Shown piece after piece: positions 9,558 to 18,826 of a stretch of DNA of 64,000 nt; the first letter of the stretch is position 1, and each line of letters begins with the position of its first letter. Location of the stretch: NCBI GenBank assembly GCA_963741055.1, contig CAVUGU010000007.1:183143-247142 (forward strand), written 5' to 3'. The notes beneath the pieces are model-generated. The model was not told the DNA's origin and ran no database searches. It saw nothing but the letters and a program-made list of their open reading frames with translations. This DNA comes from Bog-756 sp963741055. Lineage in GTDB: Bacteria > Actinomycetota > Acidimicrobiia > Acidimicrobiales > RAAP-2. A program made the translations under genes and the position numbers.

Positions 9558-9661
9558 CCCCGCACCTCGCAGGCGCTTGCCCCGACCGGGGTCCGCGTCC
9601 GCGTCACAACCCGCGGTGATGATGACGTCGGTGGCCCACCGAAAGCGCGACACCGCGGTGC

Positions 9662-9681
9662 TTGTCCACCGCTCGTCCACA
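9662..9681. promoter_or_regulatory. two DnaA-box-like 9-mers upstream of dnaB
   Basis: TTGTCCACC (9662-9670) and TCGTCCACA (9673-9681) each differ by one base from TTGTCCACA, a DnaA box form common in actinobacteria. They start 11 bp apart in the 196-bp gap between rplI and dnaB. DnaA control of dnaB is an inference; chance matches are possible. Confidence 0.4.
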
Positions 9682-9753
9682 TGCTTCCACGGCTATTTCC
9701 TCAACAAGCGGGTCTTTTGCTCCACAGTCCGATCGGATGAGTGTTGAGGGATC

Positions 9754-11142
9754 ATGTCCCAAGCGATCGATGACGTGCGCGCCCGCCAGTTCGGCGCTCC
9801 GCGGACTGGCGCACCGACGTCGGCCGGGAGGGTCCCACCTCACAACCTCGAGGCCGAGGAGTCGGTCCTCGGCGCGATGCTGCTCTCACGGGACGCCATC
9901 GCCGCGTCGATGGAGATCTGCCGTGCGGAGGACTTCTACAAGACCTCCCACGGATACATCTTCGACGCGATCACCTCGCTGTTCAGCCGGGGGGAGCCCG
10001 CCGACTGGGTGACGGTGACCGAGGAGCTGCGGCGACGTGAGCTGCTCGAAGCGATCGGCGACCCGTCGGTGTTCGTCTCCCTGCAGGCGAACACCCCCTC
10101 GATCGGCAATGCCGAGTACTACGCGCGCATCGTCGAGGAGCTGGCCCTCCTTCGCCGGCTGGTGTCGGTCGCCGGCGAGATCAGTGAGCTCGGGTACGGC
10201 GTCCCCGAGGACGTCTCCCAGGTGCTCGACCGCGCCGAGAGCCTGGTCTTCGACGTCGCCCAGCGCCGGGTGGTGGACTCCATGGCCCCGCTGCGGGACC
10301 TCCTCGGCCAGAGCCTCGACCACTTGGAGCAGCTCTTCGGGAGGGACGAGACCGTCACCGGCCTCGCCACCGGGTACGTCGACCTCGACGAGATGCTGGC
10401 GGGGCTCCAACCGTCGAACCTGGTGGTCGTCGGTGCCCGTCCGTCGATGGGGAAGACCAGCTTCGCGCTCGGCGTGGTCGCGCACGTCGGGGTGCGGCTC
10501 CACCAGCCGGTGCTTCTCTTCTCGATGGAGATGAGCCACCTCGAGATCACCCAGCGCCTGCTCGCGGCGGAGGCGCGTGTCGACGCGACGCGCATGCGCA
10601 CCGGACGGCTGCGCGACACCGACTGGCCGAAGATCGGCAACGCGATCAGCCGGATGAGCGACGCGCCCGTCTTCATCGACGACAACCCGCAGCTGACCGT
10701 GATGGACATCCGCGCCCGCGCCCGACGCCTCAAGAGCCGCGAAGGGCTCGGTCTGGTCGTGGTCGACTACCTGCAGCTGATGACCGGGCGCCACGGCGCG
10801 GAGAACCGACAGGTCGAGGTCTCCGAGATCAGCCGGGGCCTCAAGATCCTGGCCCGTGAGCTCGAGGTGCCGGTGCTCGCGCTCTCCCAGCTCTCGCGCA
10901 ACCTCGAGCTGCGCCAGGACAAGCGCCCCCTCCTCGCCGACCTTCGCGAGTCGGGCTCGATCGAGCAGGACTCCGACGTCGTCCTGTTCATCTACCGCGA
11001 CGAGATCTACAACCCCGAGTCGACCGAGACCCAGGGGACCGCCGAGATCATCGTCGCCAAGCACCGCAACGGCCCGACCGGCCACACCCACCTGGCCTTC
11101 ATCGGGCACCACGCGCGTTTCGACAACATGGCACGGGTGTAG
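9754..11142 (+). CDS. dnaB: replicative DNA helicase
   Basis: DnaB is the hexameric 5'-3' helicase of the replication fork. The 462-residue protein has the N-terminal DnaG-binding domain (PHNLEAEESVLGAMLLS) and a RecA-like C-domain. Its Walker A is GARPSMGKTS at residues 227-236, and Walker B lies in LVVVDYLQLM. The arginine-rich DLRESGSIEQDSD and FIYRDE segments are present. There is no intein, unlike several mycobacterial DnaB proteins. It follows rplI after a 196-bp gap that should hold its promoter. Confidence 0.96.
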   Translation: MSQAIDDVRARQFGAPRTGAPTSAGRVPPHNLEAEESVLGAMLLSRDAIAASMEICRAEDFYKTSHGYIFDAITSLFSRGEPADWVTVTEELRRRELLEAIGDPSVFVSLQANTPSIGNAEYYARIVEELALLRRLVSVAGEISELGYGVPEDVSQVLDRAESLVFDVAQRRVVDSMAPLRDLLGQSLDHLEQLFGRDETVTGLATGYVDLDEMLAGLQPSNLVVVGARPSMGKTSFALGVVAHVGVRLHQPVLLFSMEMSHLEITQRLLAAEARVDATRMRTGRLRDTDWPKIGNAISRMSDAPVFIDDNPQLTVMDIRARARRLKSREGLGLVVVDYLQLMTGRHGAENRQVEVSEISRGLKILARELEVPVLALSQLSRNLELRQDKRPLLADLRESGSIEQDSDVVLFIYRDEIYNPESTETQGTAEIIVAKHRNGPTGHTHLAFIGHHARFDNMARV

Positions 11143-11192
11143 TCGCCCGAGGATCGACACGGTCTCGACGCCGGTCGGGCGATGATGGGCGG

Positions 11193-11663
11193 GTGACCGA
11201 GTTCGTGCTCCCGCGGGTCCCGGCTTCCGCCGGCGCCCTGCTCTTCGACGAGGACGGCCGCATCCTCGTGGTGAAGCCGACCTACAAGGCCGGGTGGACG
11301 ATCCCCGGCGGTCAGATGGAGGCCGACGGCGAGTCCCCCTGGGAGGCATGCCGACGCGAGGTACGCGAAGAGACCGGCCTGGTGCTGGCCAGCGGACGAC
11401 TGGTCTGTGTCGACTTCCTCCGACCGAAGACCCGGCGGCACGGCGGGGTCCGGTTCCTCTTCGACGGGGGCGCGGTTCGAGCGGAGCGCCGAGCCGGGCT
11501 GGTCCTCCAGGAGGGCGAGCTCGAGGACCATCGCTGGGCCACCCCGACCGAGGCGGCCGAGTTGCTCAGTGGACCGGTCAGGCGCCGGGTGGCCGCCGCC
11601 CTCGCGGCCGACGGTTTCGTCTACCTGGAGGATGGCCGGCCGGTTCCGGAGGTGCGGTCGTGA
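11193..11663 (+). CDS. NUDIX hydrolase
   Basis: A 156-residue Nudix protein that should hydrolyse a nucleoside diphosphate linked to another group. The Nudix box runs from about residue 40 to 62: GGQMEADGESPWEACRREVR followed by EETGL, with all catalytic Glu and Arg positions present. The start is GTG. The stop overlaps the next gene by 4 bp (GTGA), so the two are translated together. The substrate is unknown. Confidence 0.88.
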   Translation: MTEFVLPRVPASAGALLFDEDGRILVVKPTYKAGWTIPGGQMEADGESPWEACRREVREETGLVLASGRLVCVDFLRPKTRRHGGVRFLFDGGAVRAERRAGLVLQEGELEDHRWATPTEAAELLSGPVRRRVAAALAADGFVYLEDGRPVPEVRS

Positions 11664-12463
11664 CCGAGGCTCGCTACACGCACGGGCACCACGAGAGCGT
11701 GCTCCGTTCCCACCGCTGGCGCACCGCGGAGAACTCCGCCGCGTACCTCCTCGATCGTCTCGTCCCCGGCATGAACCTCCTCGACGTCGGATGCGGACCG
11801 GGCACCCTCACCTGTGACCTGGCGACCCGGGTCGCGCCGGGTGCGGTCACCGGCATCGACGCCTCGGCCGAGGTCGTCGAGCTGGCCCGGGCCACCGCGG
11901 CAGAGCGCGGGCTCGGCAACGTCACCTTCGAGGTCGGCGACGTGTTCGACCTCGGCTTCGCCGAAGCGAGCTTCGATGTCGTCCACGCGCACCAGGTCCT
12001 CCAACACCTCGCCGACCCGGTCGTTGCGCTCCGCGAGATGCGCCGGGTCTGCGAGCCGGGCGGGACGGTCGCGGTGCGCGACTCGGACTATCCGACGTTC
12101 ACCTTCTACCCCGGCGACGTCGATCTCGACCGGGCGATCGCCGCCTACGGCGCGCTCACCCGGGTCAACGGGGCCAACTGGGACGCCGGCCGACTGCTCC
12201 TCCACTGGGCGAACGAGGTCGGCTTCGCCGAGGTGGTTCCCTCCGCGTCGGTCTGGTGCTTCGCCACACCCGCCGAGCGCGAGTGGTGGGGAGGGCTGTG
12301 GGCGGACCGCTTCACCCAGTCGGCACTTGCCGAGCAGCTCGAGGCCGCCGGGCTCGCGAGCCGAGAGGACCTCGAGTCCTTCGCCGGCGGGTGGCGACGG
12401 TGGGCCGCGTCCTCGGACGGTTGGTTCGCCGTCGTGCTCGGCGAGGTCCTCTGCACGCGCTGA
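11660..12463 (+). CDS. SAM-dependent class I methyltransferase
   Basis: About 267 residues with motif I LLDVGCGPGT at residues 40-49, the acidic residue in GIDASAEVV, and motif LQHLADPVVALREMRRV. It resembles UbiE/Methyltransf_11 proteins acting on small molecules. The GTG at 11660 overlaps the Nudix stop. The C-terminal part (after residue 150) resembles no named substrate domain I can recognise. The acceptor is unknown. Confidence 0.85.
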   Translation: MTEARYTHGHHESVLRSHRWRTAENSAAYLLDRLVPGMNLLDVGCGPGTLTCDLATRVAPGAVTGIDASAEVVELARATAAERGLGNVTFEVGDVFDLGFAEASFDVVHAHQVLQHLADPVVALREMRRVCEPGGTVAVRDSDYPTFTFYPGDVDLDRAIAAYGALTRVNGANWDAGRLLLHWANEVGFAEVVPSASVWCFATPAEREWWGGLWADRFTQSALAEQLEAAGLASREDLESFAGGWRRWAASSDGWFAVVLGEVLCTR

Positions 12464-12474
12464 CCGCCGAGGAG

Positions 12475-13371
12475 TCAGTCAGTGCCTGAGGTCAGGGCGG
12501 CGAGAAATCGCTCGGGAGCCTCGAGCGTCAGGTAATGGCCGACACCTTCGAGGATCTGGATCGTGGCCTCGGGACGCGCCGCGCGCAGGTGGTCGACCAT
12601 CTCCACCACCGCGATCGGGTCGTCGCGGCCCCACACCACGGTGAGCGGCGAGGGATGGCGTTCGATCGCGCCGGTGTAACGGTCCTGGTTGCGCCGGCGC
12701 TCCTCGATGTAACGGATGGTCCGCGGGAGGAGCCGGTTGCCCCCGTCGCGGGCGACCTGCTGCCAGGCCGCGTCCAGCTCCCCCTGGTCGACGACGGTCT
12801 GCGGAGAGAAGGTCGCGGCCAGTGCGGCGGTGAACCCGGCCCGGTCGGGGGCCTGCGCGGGGTCGAGCGCCTGGTCGGGGAGGGCGAGGAGCAACTCCTG
12901 GCCGGCGCTCAAGTGCGCCAGCTCGATGTAGATGCTGCCGTTGGTCAGGGTCCGCTCGACCACCTCCACCTCCCAGGCGCCCTCCAGCTGGCGGGCGAGG
13001 AGCTCGCCGCCGACGGTGTCCCCCATGTCGTGGGTGAGGAGCGACAGCCGGTCGATCCCGAGCTCTGCGGTGAGCGCCATCGCGAGATCGGCTTGCAGGT
13101 CGAGTCGGTAGGCGAGGTCGGGTTTGTCGGAGAAGCCGTAGCCGAGCATGTCGAAGAGGACGACACGACGAGACGCGGCAAGCTGGTCCACGACCAGGTG
13201 GAAGTCGAACGACGAGGTCGGGAAGCCGTGGAGGACGAGCAACGGTGGCTGCGATTCGGAGCCACCGGGCGCGACGTCGACGGTGAAGATGCGGCGATCG
13301 CAGAGGGTGCGGAAGGTCCCCCGCTCGAGCCACTCGGCCGCGGCGCCGGTCAGCTCGCCTTCGCCGGTCAT
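12475..13371 (-). CDS. alpha/beta hydrolase, haloalkane dehalogenase/epoxide hydrolase-like
   Basis: A 298-residue alpha/beta hydrolase. The oxyanion motif is LHGFPTSS at residues 47-54. The nucleophile elbow THDMGD places Asp115 where esterases have Ser, as in haloalkane dehalogenases and epoxide hydrolases. The catalytic His is in GVGHY near residue 279. A cap-like insertion lies between residues 140 and 215. The start overlaps the stop of the upstream dienelactone-hydrolase gene by 4 bp. It is the last gene of a leftward operon running from 17726. Confidence 0.86.
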   Translation of the reverse strand: MTGEGELTGAAAEWLERGTFRTLCDRRIFTVDVAPGGSESQPPLLVLHGFPTSSFDFHLVVDQLAASRRVVLFDMLGYGFSDKPDLAYRLDLQADLAMALTAELGIDRLSLLTHDMGDTVGGELLARQLEGAWEVEVVERTLTNGSIYIELAHLSAGQELLLALPDQALDPAQAPDRAGFTAALAATFSPQTVVDQGELDAAWQQVARDGGNRLLPRTIRYIEERRRNQDRYTGAIERHPSPLTVVWGRDDPIAVVEMVDHLRAARPEATIQILEGVGHYLTLEAPERFLAALTSGTD

Positions 13372-14156
13372 GGAAGGAGGCGTTCGGCGAAGAAGGAGAG
13401 GACCTGGTCGAGTGCGTCGCGGGTCGGCGTCCCCGGTCGGTCGTCGAGATCCTCGGTGAGCACCGAGTGGGCCATCGTCTTGTGGCCGTGCGGATTGCCC
13501 GAGGAGGAGTCGAGCTCGACCGCGACGAACGCGTCACCGAGCAGCTCGCGGAGGTGGTCGAAGCGTGCCTCGGGGCTCATGCGGTCACCGCTGAAGCGGA
13601 GACCGAGGACGCAGGTCCCCGAGGCGGCCCGTTCGCGTACCCGCTCGGCGTCGGCCGGGGAGATGCCGAGATCGGACCGGTGGCGTCGGCTCACCGGAAA
13701 GGGCAGCGACGGTTGGGAGAGCACCGGCGCGACCACCACGTCGTCGACCATCATGGCCAGAGCGAACCCGCCGGTGAAGCACATGCCGACCGCTCCGACA
13801 CCGGGTCCGCCGCACCGTCGGTGCTCGTCCGCGGCGAGCGCGCGGAGCCAGATGGTGATCGGAGACGTCTTTCCGGTCGCGAGGACGGCGAATTCGCGTG
13901 AGATGCAGGCCGAGGTCAGCGAGCCGATCGTGTAGCCGCCCGTCGGCGCACGGCCGTCGTCGCCGAAGAGATGCGGCATCACCGCGGTGAGGCCCTTCTC
14001 CGCGACGGCGCGGGCGAACCTGGCCACGTTCGGGGTGATTCCCGGTAGCTCGCTGCAGACGACGACCGCAGGGCCCGACCCGGTGCGGTAGACGGTGCGG
14101 GTGGTGCCCTCGGAGGTGAAGCTCGTCTTCTCGAAGCCGTCGAGCGCGTCGGGCAC
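13368..14156 (-). CDS. dienelactone hydrolase family protein
   Basis: A 262-residue alpha/beta hydrolase of the DLH type. The nucleophile is a cysteine, Cys126 in VGMCFTGG, as in carboxymethylenebutenolidase, and the His region is GNPHGHKT. The family opens lactone or ester bonds in aromatic and other catabolic routes. It is translationally coupled to the following hydrolase and lies 54 bp downstream of the EEP gene. The true substrate is unknown. Confidence 0.84.
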   Translation of the reverse strand: MPDALDGFEKTSFTSEGTTRTVYRTGSGPAVVVCSELPGITPNVARFARAVAEKGLTAVMPHLFGDDGRAPTGGYTIGSLTSACISREFAVLATGKTSPITIWLRALAADEHRRCGGPGVGAVGMCFTGGFALAMMVDDVVVAPVLSQPSLPFPVSRRHRSDLGISPADAERVRERAASGTCVLGLRFSGDRMSPEARFDHLRELLGDAFVAVELDSSSGNPHGHKTMAHSVLTEDLDDRPGTPTRDALDQVLSFFAERLLP

Positions 14157-14210
14157 CGTGCGAACCTACTCCGGCCGACGACGGCCCCGTCGGGTGCGTG
14201 AACCGGGCGG

Positions 14211-15036
14211 TCAGGCGAGCCCGAGGGTCACGACGACCGGGCGGTGGTCGGAACCTGACGCCGGTGCGATGCGCGCGTCGAGCGACCGAAAGGGCCGGGG
14301 TGACGAGGACGTGGTCGAGCTGACTGTGCGGTCGCCAGCTCGGCCAGGTGCGCCCCACCACCGCCCGCCGCCACGCCGGGAAGAACGAGTTGACCGGCGG
14401 CCCCCACATGTTCATGTCGCCGGCGAGCACGGAGGGGGTGTTGGCAGGCGGGAGCAGACCGGCGAGGCGGCGGTACTGGGCGGGAGAGAAGTGGGTGATG
14501 TGGGACATGTGGGTGCCGAAGACCGACACGGTGCGACCACCGAGCACGGTCGTGCACTTCACCACCGCGCGCCTCGCCGCGTCCCGTCGCAGCGTGCCGA
14601 GGTCGAGGACGCCCGGATCGTCGACGGGGATCCGGGAGAGGAGTGCGATGCCCCATCGCCCGCGCACGCTCGCCCGGCGCCCCCGGCCGGATCTTCCCCC
14701 CTCGCGCTCGCCGTCGAGCCGGTGGGCCGGACGCATCATCCGGAGCTGGCCGAAGAAGGGCGACCAGCGACGGCTCGAGGTCGCGACCGGCTCGTAGAGG
14801 CGACCCCGGGCGAGTGAGGCTTCGGCGACGATCCGGTAGCCGAGCCCGGTCGCGATGGCGGCCGCGGTACCCGGTCCGTCGTCGATCGGGGTCCATGCCT
14901 CCTGGAGCACCAGCAGATCGGCGTCGAGTGCCGCGCACTCGGACACCACGTCGAAGGGCCGACCCCACCCGTCGACGCCCATGTGCACGTTGAAGGTGGC
15001 GAGCGAGAGCGTCGCCCCTTCGCTTCGAGACGCCAT
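14211..15036 (-). CDS. endonuclease/exonuclease/phosphatase family protein (frameshifted 3' end)
   Basis: An EEP-fold phosphodiesterase-like protein. Metal and catalytic motifs are present in order: LATFNVHMG, LQEAW, a central GIALLSRIPV and VFGTHMSHI, AGDMNM and SQLDHVLV. Near 14285 the frame breaks in CGGCCCTTTCGG. In the next frame the family ending GSDHRPVVVTLGLA appears, with a stop at 14211-14213. The gene is probably intact in the organism. Such proteins act on nucleic acids, phosphoinositides or sphingomyelin; the substrate cannot be told. Confidence 0.85.
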
Positions 15037-15040
15037 CAGG

Positions 15041-16342
15041 TCAGCGCCGACCCAAGGTGGAGGCGGCCTCGCGGAGGCCGTCGCGGAAGTCGGGGTGCGC
15101 GATCTCCGCCAGGGCGGCCGCCCGTTCGCGCACGGTCCGCCCGGCCAGGTCGGCCGTGCCGTACTCGGTGATGACGACGCCGGTGTGGTGTCTCGGTGTC
15201 GACACCACCGATCCCTCGGGGAGCAGGGACACGATGCGGGAGCGGGTGACCCCGTTCGCCACCGCGGTCGACCGGATGCAGACCAGGGAATGGTCGTCCA
15301 AGCGCATCTCTGCTCCGGCGACGAAGTCCTCGTGACCACCGACTCCCGAGATCTGCTTGCCGTCGATGGCGTCGGCCACCACCTGGCCGTAGAGGTCCAC
15401 GCTCAGCGCGCCGTTGATCGAGACGAACGCGTGGTTCTCGGCGATCACCGTCGGATCGTTGACCACCTGGACCGGAACGAAGGCGACCTGCTGGTTCCGG
15501 TCCAGCCAGCGGTAGAGCTTGTTCGAGCCGAGCGCGAAGGTGGTGATGGACACGCCGTTGTAGATGCTCTTCGCGTCGTTGGTGACCTTGCCCGCGAGGT
15601 GGAGCTCCATGAGACCGTCGGTGAACATCTCGCTGTGGACGCCGTAACCACCACCGGGTCCGCTCACCAGCAGCCGAGCCACCATGTTCGGCACCGCGCC
15701 GATCCCGATCTGCAGGGTCGCCCCGTCGCCCACGAAGGAGCGGGCTTCCTCGGCGATGGCCCGATCGATGTCGTCCGGTGGCATCTCGGGGAGGGTGTAG
15801 GGCATGCCGTCGGCCTCCACCACCATGTCGACGAGGTCGAGGGGGACGGTGTTGGTGAACTCGGGCGGCAGGGAGCAGGTTCGCGGAAGGTTCGGGTTCA
15901 CCTCCACGATGAGCAGCCGGTCGGGGTCCGAACCGGCGAGGAGCAGCTCGTCGCGCGTCGCGCCGAGGTGGAGGGAGAGGTTGATCGCTCCGTCTTCGGG
16001 CGGCGCACCCTGGACCACCATCACCCTCGGGTCGTAGCGGCGAAGGATCGGCGCGAATTGCCGGAAGCCGCCGGGCACCAGGTCGATGTTGGCTCCTTGC
16101 GCGAGCAGCATGCGCTCGGCCGGTCCGAAGAAGCCGCACCGATAGGAGACGGACTTGTTGGTCAGGACCTCGTAGTAGTTGAGGAGGAGCGCACCCCCGA
16201 GCACGAGATCCTCCCAGTCGTCCCGTCGGCCGAGCGCGGTGAGGAAGGTGTCGGGGTTGGCGGGCCCGAGCCCGAAGCCGATGGTGTCGCGGGTCTCGAG
16301 CGCCGCGACCGCCTCGTCGGGGGTGCAGATCCGGGGTGCCAT
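15041..16342 (-). CDS. acetyl-CoA hydrolase/CoA-transferase family protein
   Basis: A family I-type CoA-transferase related to 4-hydroxybutyrate CoA-transferase and acetyl-CoA hydrolase, about 433 residues. Visible blocks include LQIGIGAVPNMVARLL, GVHSEMFTDGLMEL, GQISGVGGHEDF-like (here KQISGVGGHEDFVAGA) and VVITEYGTADLAGRTV. It should move CoA between acyl groups with acetyl-CoA or succinyl-CoA. ATG at 16342 is chosen; a GTG at 16369, just after the stop of the carotenoid-oxygenase gene, is an alternative. It sits between that gene and the EEP gene in one leftward run. Confidence 0.88.
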   Translation of the reverse strand: MAPRICTPDEAVAALETRDTIGFGLGPANPDTFLTALGRRDDWEDLVLGGALLLNYYEVLTNKSVSYRCGFFGPAERMLLAQGANIDLVPGGFRQFAPILRRYDPRVMVVQGAPPEDGAINLSLHLGATRDELLLAGSDPDRLLIVEVNPNLPRTCSLPPEFTNTVPLDLVDMVVEADGMPYTLPEMPPDDIDRAIAEEARSFVGDGATLQIGIGAVPNMVARLLVSGPGGGYGVHSEMFTDGLMELHLAGKVTNDAKSIYNGVSITTFALGSNKLYRWLDRNQQVAFVPVQVVNDPTVIAENHAFVSINGALSVDLYGQVVADAIDGKQISGVGGHEDFVAGAEMRLDDHSLVCIRSTAVANGVTRSRIVSLLPEGSVVSTPRHHTGVVITEYGTADLAGRTVRERAAALAEIAHPDFRDGLREAASTLGRR

Positions 16343-16372
16343 CGGGCCAAGTGTGGCACCCGGCGTCACGGC

Positions 16373-17726
16373 TCAGGAATCGTCGGGCGACCAGTTCCCG
16401 TGGAAGCCGTACGGCACTCGGACCGGCAGGTGGACGACGGCCACCGGGTCCCCGGTGAAGTCCTGCGCGTGGAGGACCAACAGGTCGCTCGCGTCGCGGG
16501 CCGGGTCGTAGATCAGGCTGAGGACGAAGCCCTCGTCCTCACCGGCGGTGTCGTGCTCGGGGACGAAGATCGCCTCGCCGGCGACGCCCGGGATGGGGCG
16601 CACCTCGCTCGTACCCGACCGGAGGTCCTGTTTCACCAGGGACCCGCCGAGTGCGAGGTACGCCTCGTCCTTCCCCGTGTCGAGACCGGCGCTGTAGCCG
16701 TACCGGTGCTCGCGCCCGACCACCCGCTCGTCGACCCGAGGGAATTCCTGGGGCCGATCGTCGAGGAGGGAGGTCACCACCTTTCCCGCCTCCGGATCGA
16801 TCCGCCAGCGCTCGAGCACCGGGGGGCCCTCGTCGGGGCCGGTCAGGTGGGTGGCGAACATCTTCGGGTGGCGGACGACGTCGACCACCACCGCGCCGTC
16901 GTCGTCGAAGCCGTTCATGGGATGGAACACGTAGCAGGGCTCGACGTCGCACCAGACGACGTCCTCCGCGCCCCCCTCGAGCGGCAGGAGACCGACCCTG
17001 CTCCGGTACTCCTCGGACCAGCGGTACGGGAACGAGCGCGCCCTCGGCGACGGCCTCGGGACTGAAGAGCACCGGGAGGTCGTAGATCACCGCGTAGCTC
17101 TCGGTGAGCGACATGTCGTGGATCGACACCGGTCCTCCGACGGGGATGTCCACGATCCGTCGGACCCGTCCTCCGACGTCGACGACCGTGTACTGCACCT
17201 GGTCGCCCCACGCCCAGTAGTAGGAGATGGCGTGCAGTTCGCCGGTCACCGGGTCACGCTTGGGGTGGGCGGTGTACCCGCCGGGAAGGGTGCCGTCGAA
17301 GTCGGACGGCCCGACGGTCTCCAGCTCCTCGGTCAGCTCGTAGGGGCGCGCGCCGGCCTCGACGATCGCGTAGGTCCGTCGCGCGTGCGCGATCACGTTG
17401 GTGTTGGCGGCGAAGTCCATCCCCTCGACCACCGGTCCGGCATGGACCGGCTCCCCGAGCGCAGCCGCCACGTCCGCCGAGCGGACCCAGCGGTTCCGGT
17501 ACCAGCGCGCCGCGCCGTCCCCGAGACGGATCCCGTGCACCATCCCCTCACCGGTGAACCAGTGATAGGTGGCAGGGTCCGGAGATCCGATCGGGTTCGG
17601 TCCGTTTCTGAGGTAACGGCCGTTCAGCGAGTCGGGCAACGTGCCGGTGACCGGGAGATCGGTCACCGTCTCCTCGGTGCGGACCGGTCCGTAGTTGTCG
17701 CGTAGGTACGGGTTGGCCACCGCCAT
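16373..17726 (-). CDS. carotenoid oxygenase family protein (frameshifted)
   Basis: A retinal-pigment-epithelium-65/carotenoid cleavage dioxygenase homologue. These non-heme Fe(II) enzymes cleave C=C bonds of apocarotenoids or stilbenes and hold iron with four histidines. Typical blocks are RYLRNGPNPIGSPDPATYHW, TAHPKRDPVTGELHAISYYW, SIHDMSLTESYAVIYDLPV, YVFHPMNGFDDDG and the terminal GFHGNW. The frame breaks near 17030; in the shifted frame RWSEEYRSRVGLLPLEGG continues normally. The ATG at 17726 is preceded by GGAAGGAG. It is the first gene of the leftward operon, divergent from the LLM gene. Confidence 0.87.
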
Positions 17727-17800
17727 GACTGTCTCCTTCCGCAGACGTCGCACTCGAGCCTACGCGGCCTTCTCTCCGATCGGCGTGGGACGATGACCCG

Positions 17801-18826
17801 GTGAGGCTCGACACCGCGCTCGGCGGGCTGGAGGACGCCGCGGGAAACGCGCGGCGCCTGGAGGAGATCGGGGTCGACGGGGTGTTCACCTTCGAGGGGC
17901 CCCACGACGTCTTCACCCCGCTGGTGCTCGCCGCCGCCGCCACCTCGGAGCTCGAGCTCACCACCAACGTGGCCATCGCCTTCCCACGCAACCCGATTCA
18001 GCTCGCCCACCAGGCCTACGACCTGCAGCTCCTCTCCGAGGGGCGCTTCACCCTCGGCCTCGGGACCCAGGTCCGCGCCCAGGTCGAGCGCCGCTACGGC
18101 GCCGCCTTCGATCGTCCGGTCGCACGGATGCGCGAGCTGATCGCCGCGCTGCGGGCGATCTACTCGTCGTGGGAGCACGGCGAGGCGCTCGAGTTCCGGG
18201 GCGAGTTCACCTCCCACACGTTGATGCCGCCGCTGTTCAACCCGGGTCCCCATCCCTTCGGGATGCCACCGATCGCGCTCGGCGCGCTCGGCCCGCAGAT
18301 GGTGCGACTCGCCGCGGAGGTTGCCGACGGGGTGCTGGTCATGCCCTTCAACACCGCCGCGCACTTCCGCGAGCGCACACAGCCGGCCATCGCCGAGGGC
18401 CTCGATCGTGCCGGCCGGGTGCGCACCGATCTCACCGTCACCGGCGAGGTCATCGTCTGCTGCGGCCGCGACGAGGCAGAGCTCGGTGCGGCCCGGGAAG
18501 CCGGGCGCTGGCTGGTCGCGTTCTACGCCTCGACCCCTTCCTACCGGCCGGTGCTCGAGGTCGAAGGGTGGGAGGAGCTGCAGGGAGAGCTCACTACGCT
18601 CACGAAGACCGGACGCTGGGAGGAGATGGCCACGGTGATCGACGACACGGTGCTCGAAACCATCGCGGCGGTCGGCACGCCCGAAGAGGTGGCCGCGGAG
18701 GTCTCGGCCCGGTTCGGCGGGGTGGTCGACCGGATCGGCTTCTACACTCCGGGGCCGATGGCCGAGGACACCGTTGGCGAGCTGGTCGACGCGTGGCGCG
18801 GGCGAGGGCCACAGGTGGGATCGTGA
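17801..18826 (+). CDS. LLM-class flavin/F420-dependent oxidoreductase
   Basis: A luciferase-like monooxygenase-fold enzyme of 341 residues. It resembles the MSMEG_2256 subfamily of putative F420-dependent oxidoreductases (MRLDTALGG start, TTNVAIAFPRNP, LLSEGRFTLGLGTQV). F420 use is therefore likely but not proven. The GTG start is at 17801. The stop overlaps the next gene by 4 bp, and its promoter must lie in the 74-bp gap shared with the divergent carotenoid-oxygenase gene. Confidence 0.88.
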   Translation: MRLDTALGGLEDAAGNARRLEEIGVDGVFTFEGPHDVFTPLVLAAAATSELELTTNVAIAFPRNPIQLAHQAYDLQLLSEGRFTLGLGTQVRAQVERRYGAAFDRPVARMRELIAALRAIYSSWEHGEALEFRGEFTSHTLMPPLFNPGPHPFGMPPIALGALGPQMVRLAAEVADGVLVMPFNTAAHFRERTQPAIAEGLDRAGRVRTDLTVTGEVIVCCGRDEAELGAAREAGRWLVAFYASTPSYRPVLEVEGWEELQGELTTLTKTGRWEEMATVIDDTVLETIAAVGTPEEVAAEVSARFGGVVDRIGFYTPGPMAEDTVGELVDAWRGRGPQVGS

